Shown piece by piece: positions 63,270-64,000 of a DNA stretch of 64,000 nucleotides. The position numbers and the translations under genes were made by a program. Numbering within the stretch: position 1 is the stretch's first letter; each line of letters opens with the position of its first letter. This stretch comes from Inhella proteolytica (GTDB lineage Bacteria > Pseudomonadota > Gammaproteobacteria > Burkholderiales > Burkholderiaceae_C): positions 248,001 to 312,000 of the forward strand of contig NZ_JAEDAK010000004.1 of NCBI RefSeq assembly GCF_016093275.1, given 5' to 3'. Under the pieces are notes generated by a model that ran no database searches, was not told the DNA's origin, and saw only the letters and a program-made list of their open reading frames with translations.

Positions 63270-64000
63270 GTGCAGCTGCACCTCCAGACCGTCCTGCTGT
63301 TCGCCGCGCTGACCACGGCCGGCGTGACGGTCGGCATCGGCCTGCTGGCCTGGCGCGACCGCAGCGCCTACCTGCGCGACTGGGCCGCCGCCCTGGTGGC
63401 GGTGTGCCTGGGCCTCGCCCTCTACGGCCTGCGCGAGGGCCTAGCCGCCTGGCTGGGCGTCATCGTCGCCAATCTGTTGCTGCTCTCGAATCAAGTGTTC
63501 AGTTGGACGGGCTATGCGCGCCTCTTTGGCGTGCGTCGGCCCTGGCCCTGGATCCTGGCCGGCTACCTGGCCGTCGCCGGCGTCTATGTGCTGCTGACCT
63601 ACGTCTGGGATTCGTACACGCTGCGGGTGCTGTTCTTCAACGCCCTGCTCTGCCTGCTCTCGGCCGCCAGCGCGCTGCTGCTGTGGGATCACCGCCGGCG
63701 CGTCGGCGCGGCGGTGCTGGCGCTGCCACTGGGGGTGCACCTCCTGCAGGTGTTCCTGGGCCTGCTGCGGATCGGCGTCACGCTGCACGAGGGCGGGGTC
63801 TCGCAGCAGTCGATCTACGTCAGCCAGGGGCAGATCTTCGTCATCATGCTCAACAGCCTGGGCGTGATGGCGATGGCCTTCGGCTTCATGAGCCTGCACG
63901 CCGGCCGCCTGCTCGATGTGCTGGAGACCCAGGCCGCCACCGACCCGCTGACCGGCCTGCTGAACCGGCGCGGCTTCGACGCCGCGCTGCAGCGCGAATG
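63270..64000 (+). CDS. Membrane-bound GGDEF protein (diguanylate cyclase), 5' part
   Basis: GTG start at 63270, immediately after the metH part 2 stop. The first 215 residues hold about six membrane helices (VLLFAALTTAGVTVGIGLLAW; LAGYLAVAGVYVLLTYVW; VLFFNALLCLLSAASALLL), then a linker and ATDPLTGLLNRRGFD, the first conserved block of a GGDEF domain. The catalytic GGDEF motif itself lies beyond the window, so activity cannot be judged. Probably synthesises c-di-GMP. Confidence 0.85.
   Translation, partial: MQLHLQTVLLFAALTTAGVTVGIGLLAWRDRSAYLRDWAAALVAVCLGLALYGLREGLAAWLGVIVANLLLLSNQVFSWTGYARLFGVRRPWPWILAGYLAVAGVYVLLTYVWDSYTLRVLFFNALLCLLSAASALLLWDHRRRVGAAVLALPLGVHLLQVFLGLLRIGVTLHEGGVSQQSIYVSQGQIFVIMLNSLGVMAMAFGFMSLHAGRLLDVLETQAATDPLTGLLNRRGFDAALQRE

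Overview
The window is high-GC (roughly 70%, judged by eye), densely packed chromosomal DNA. Gene content points to a betaproteobacterium of the order Burkholderiales, probably near Roseateles/Rubrivivax-type genera: a methionine synthase split into two genes, GTP-dependent PEP carboxykinase, DadA, many orphan periplasmic family-3 binding proteins, and palindromic intergenic repeats of a kind I associate with that order. The placement is inference from content; no rRNA or tRNA is present to confirm it.

Layout. 1-1.1 kb: 3' end of a K+ uptake membrane subunit and its RCK regulatory subunit. 1.2-5 kb: an orphan histidine kinase whose start abuts a decayed IS481-type transposase, then an isochorismatase-family hydrolase divergent from a GlxA/AraC-type regulator. 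5.0-5.2 kb: a 174-bp hairpin element with perfect 23-bp ends lying between convergent genes. 5.2-12.5 kb: a chitin/GlcNAc-type locus (GH18 chitinase, large TonB-dependent receptor, DUF6445-like oxygenase, NagX-like membrane protein) interrupted by a nested inverted repeat of about 540 bp and an ankyrin-repeat gene. 12.5-24.2 kb: RlpA, a putative beta-propeller protein, three binding proteins, a methylmalonate-semialdehyde-dehydrogenase-like enzyme with a substituted key residue, a small outer-membrane barrel, a tricorn-type S41 protease, a secreted unknown and a YecA/UPF0149 protein. 24.2-31.2 kb: serine hydrolase, lipoprotein, Hsp70-like protein, methionine aminotransferase and a run of small DUF proteins. 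31.3-36.6 kb: an exported DJ-1/PfpI protein in an operon with a two-component system, two small membrane proteins and DadA. 36.9-43.3 kb: a 76-aa ORF, universal stress protein, metallophosphoesterase, YecA/SEC-C protein, PckG, MOSC protein, and an Lrp regulator divergent from a DMT exporter.

43.3-53.5 kb: a chemoreceptor with a CheR/CheB tether, a 57-aa ORF behind a Crp/Fnr-like site, and a six-gene translationally coupled operon (RND adaptor, RND pump, DUF2892, TrxC, ETHE1-like persulfide dioxygenase, SulP transporter) controlled from a divergent ArsR gene. This looks like a reactive-sulfur detoxification and export unit. 53.6-64 kb: a secreted unknown, a thioredoxin-fold protein, SirB2, metH part 1, an inserted antisense block of two binding proteins and a degenerate HD-GYP protein, metH part 2, and the start of a membrane GGDEF protein that runs off the window.

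The most interesting candidates for under-described biology are the ArsR/RND/TrxC/persulfide dioxygenase/SulP operon, the 57-aa ORF with its regulatory site, the phased ATACCA direct repeats shared by the chitinase/receptor and nagX promoters, and the coupled periplasmic-binding-protein/degenerate HD-GYP unit inserted in the split metH locus.
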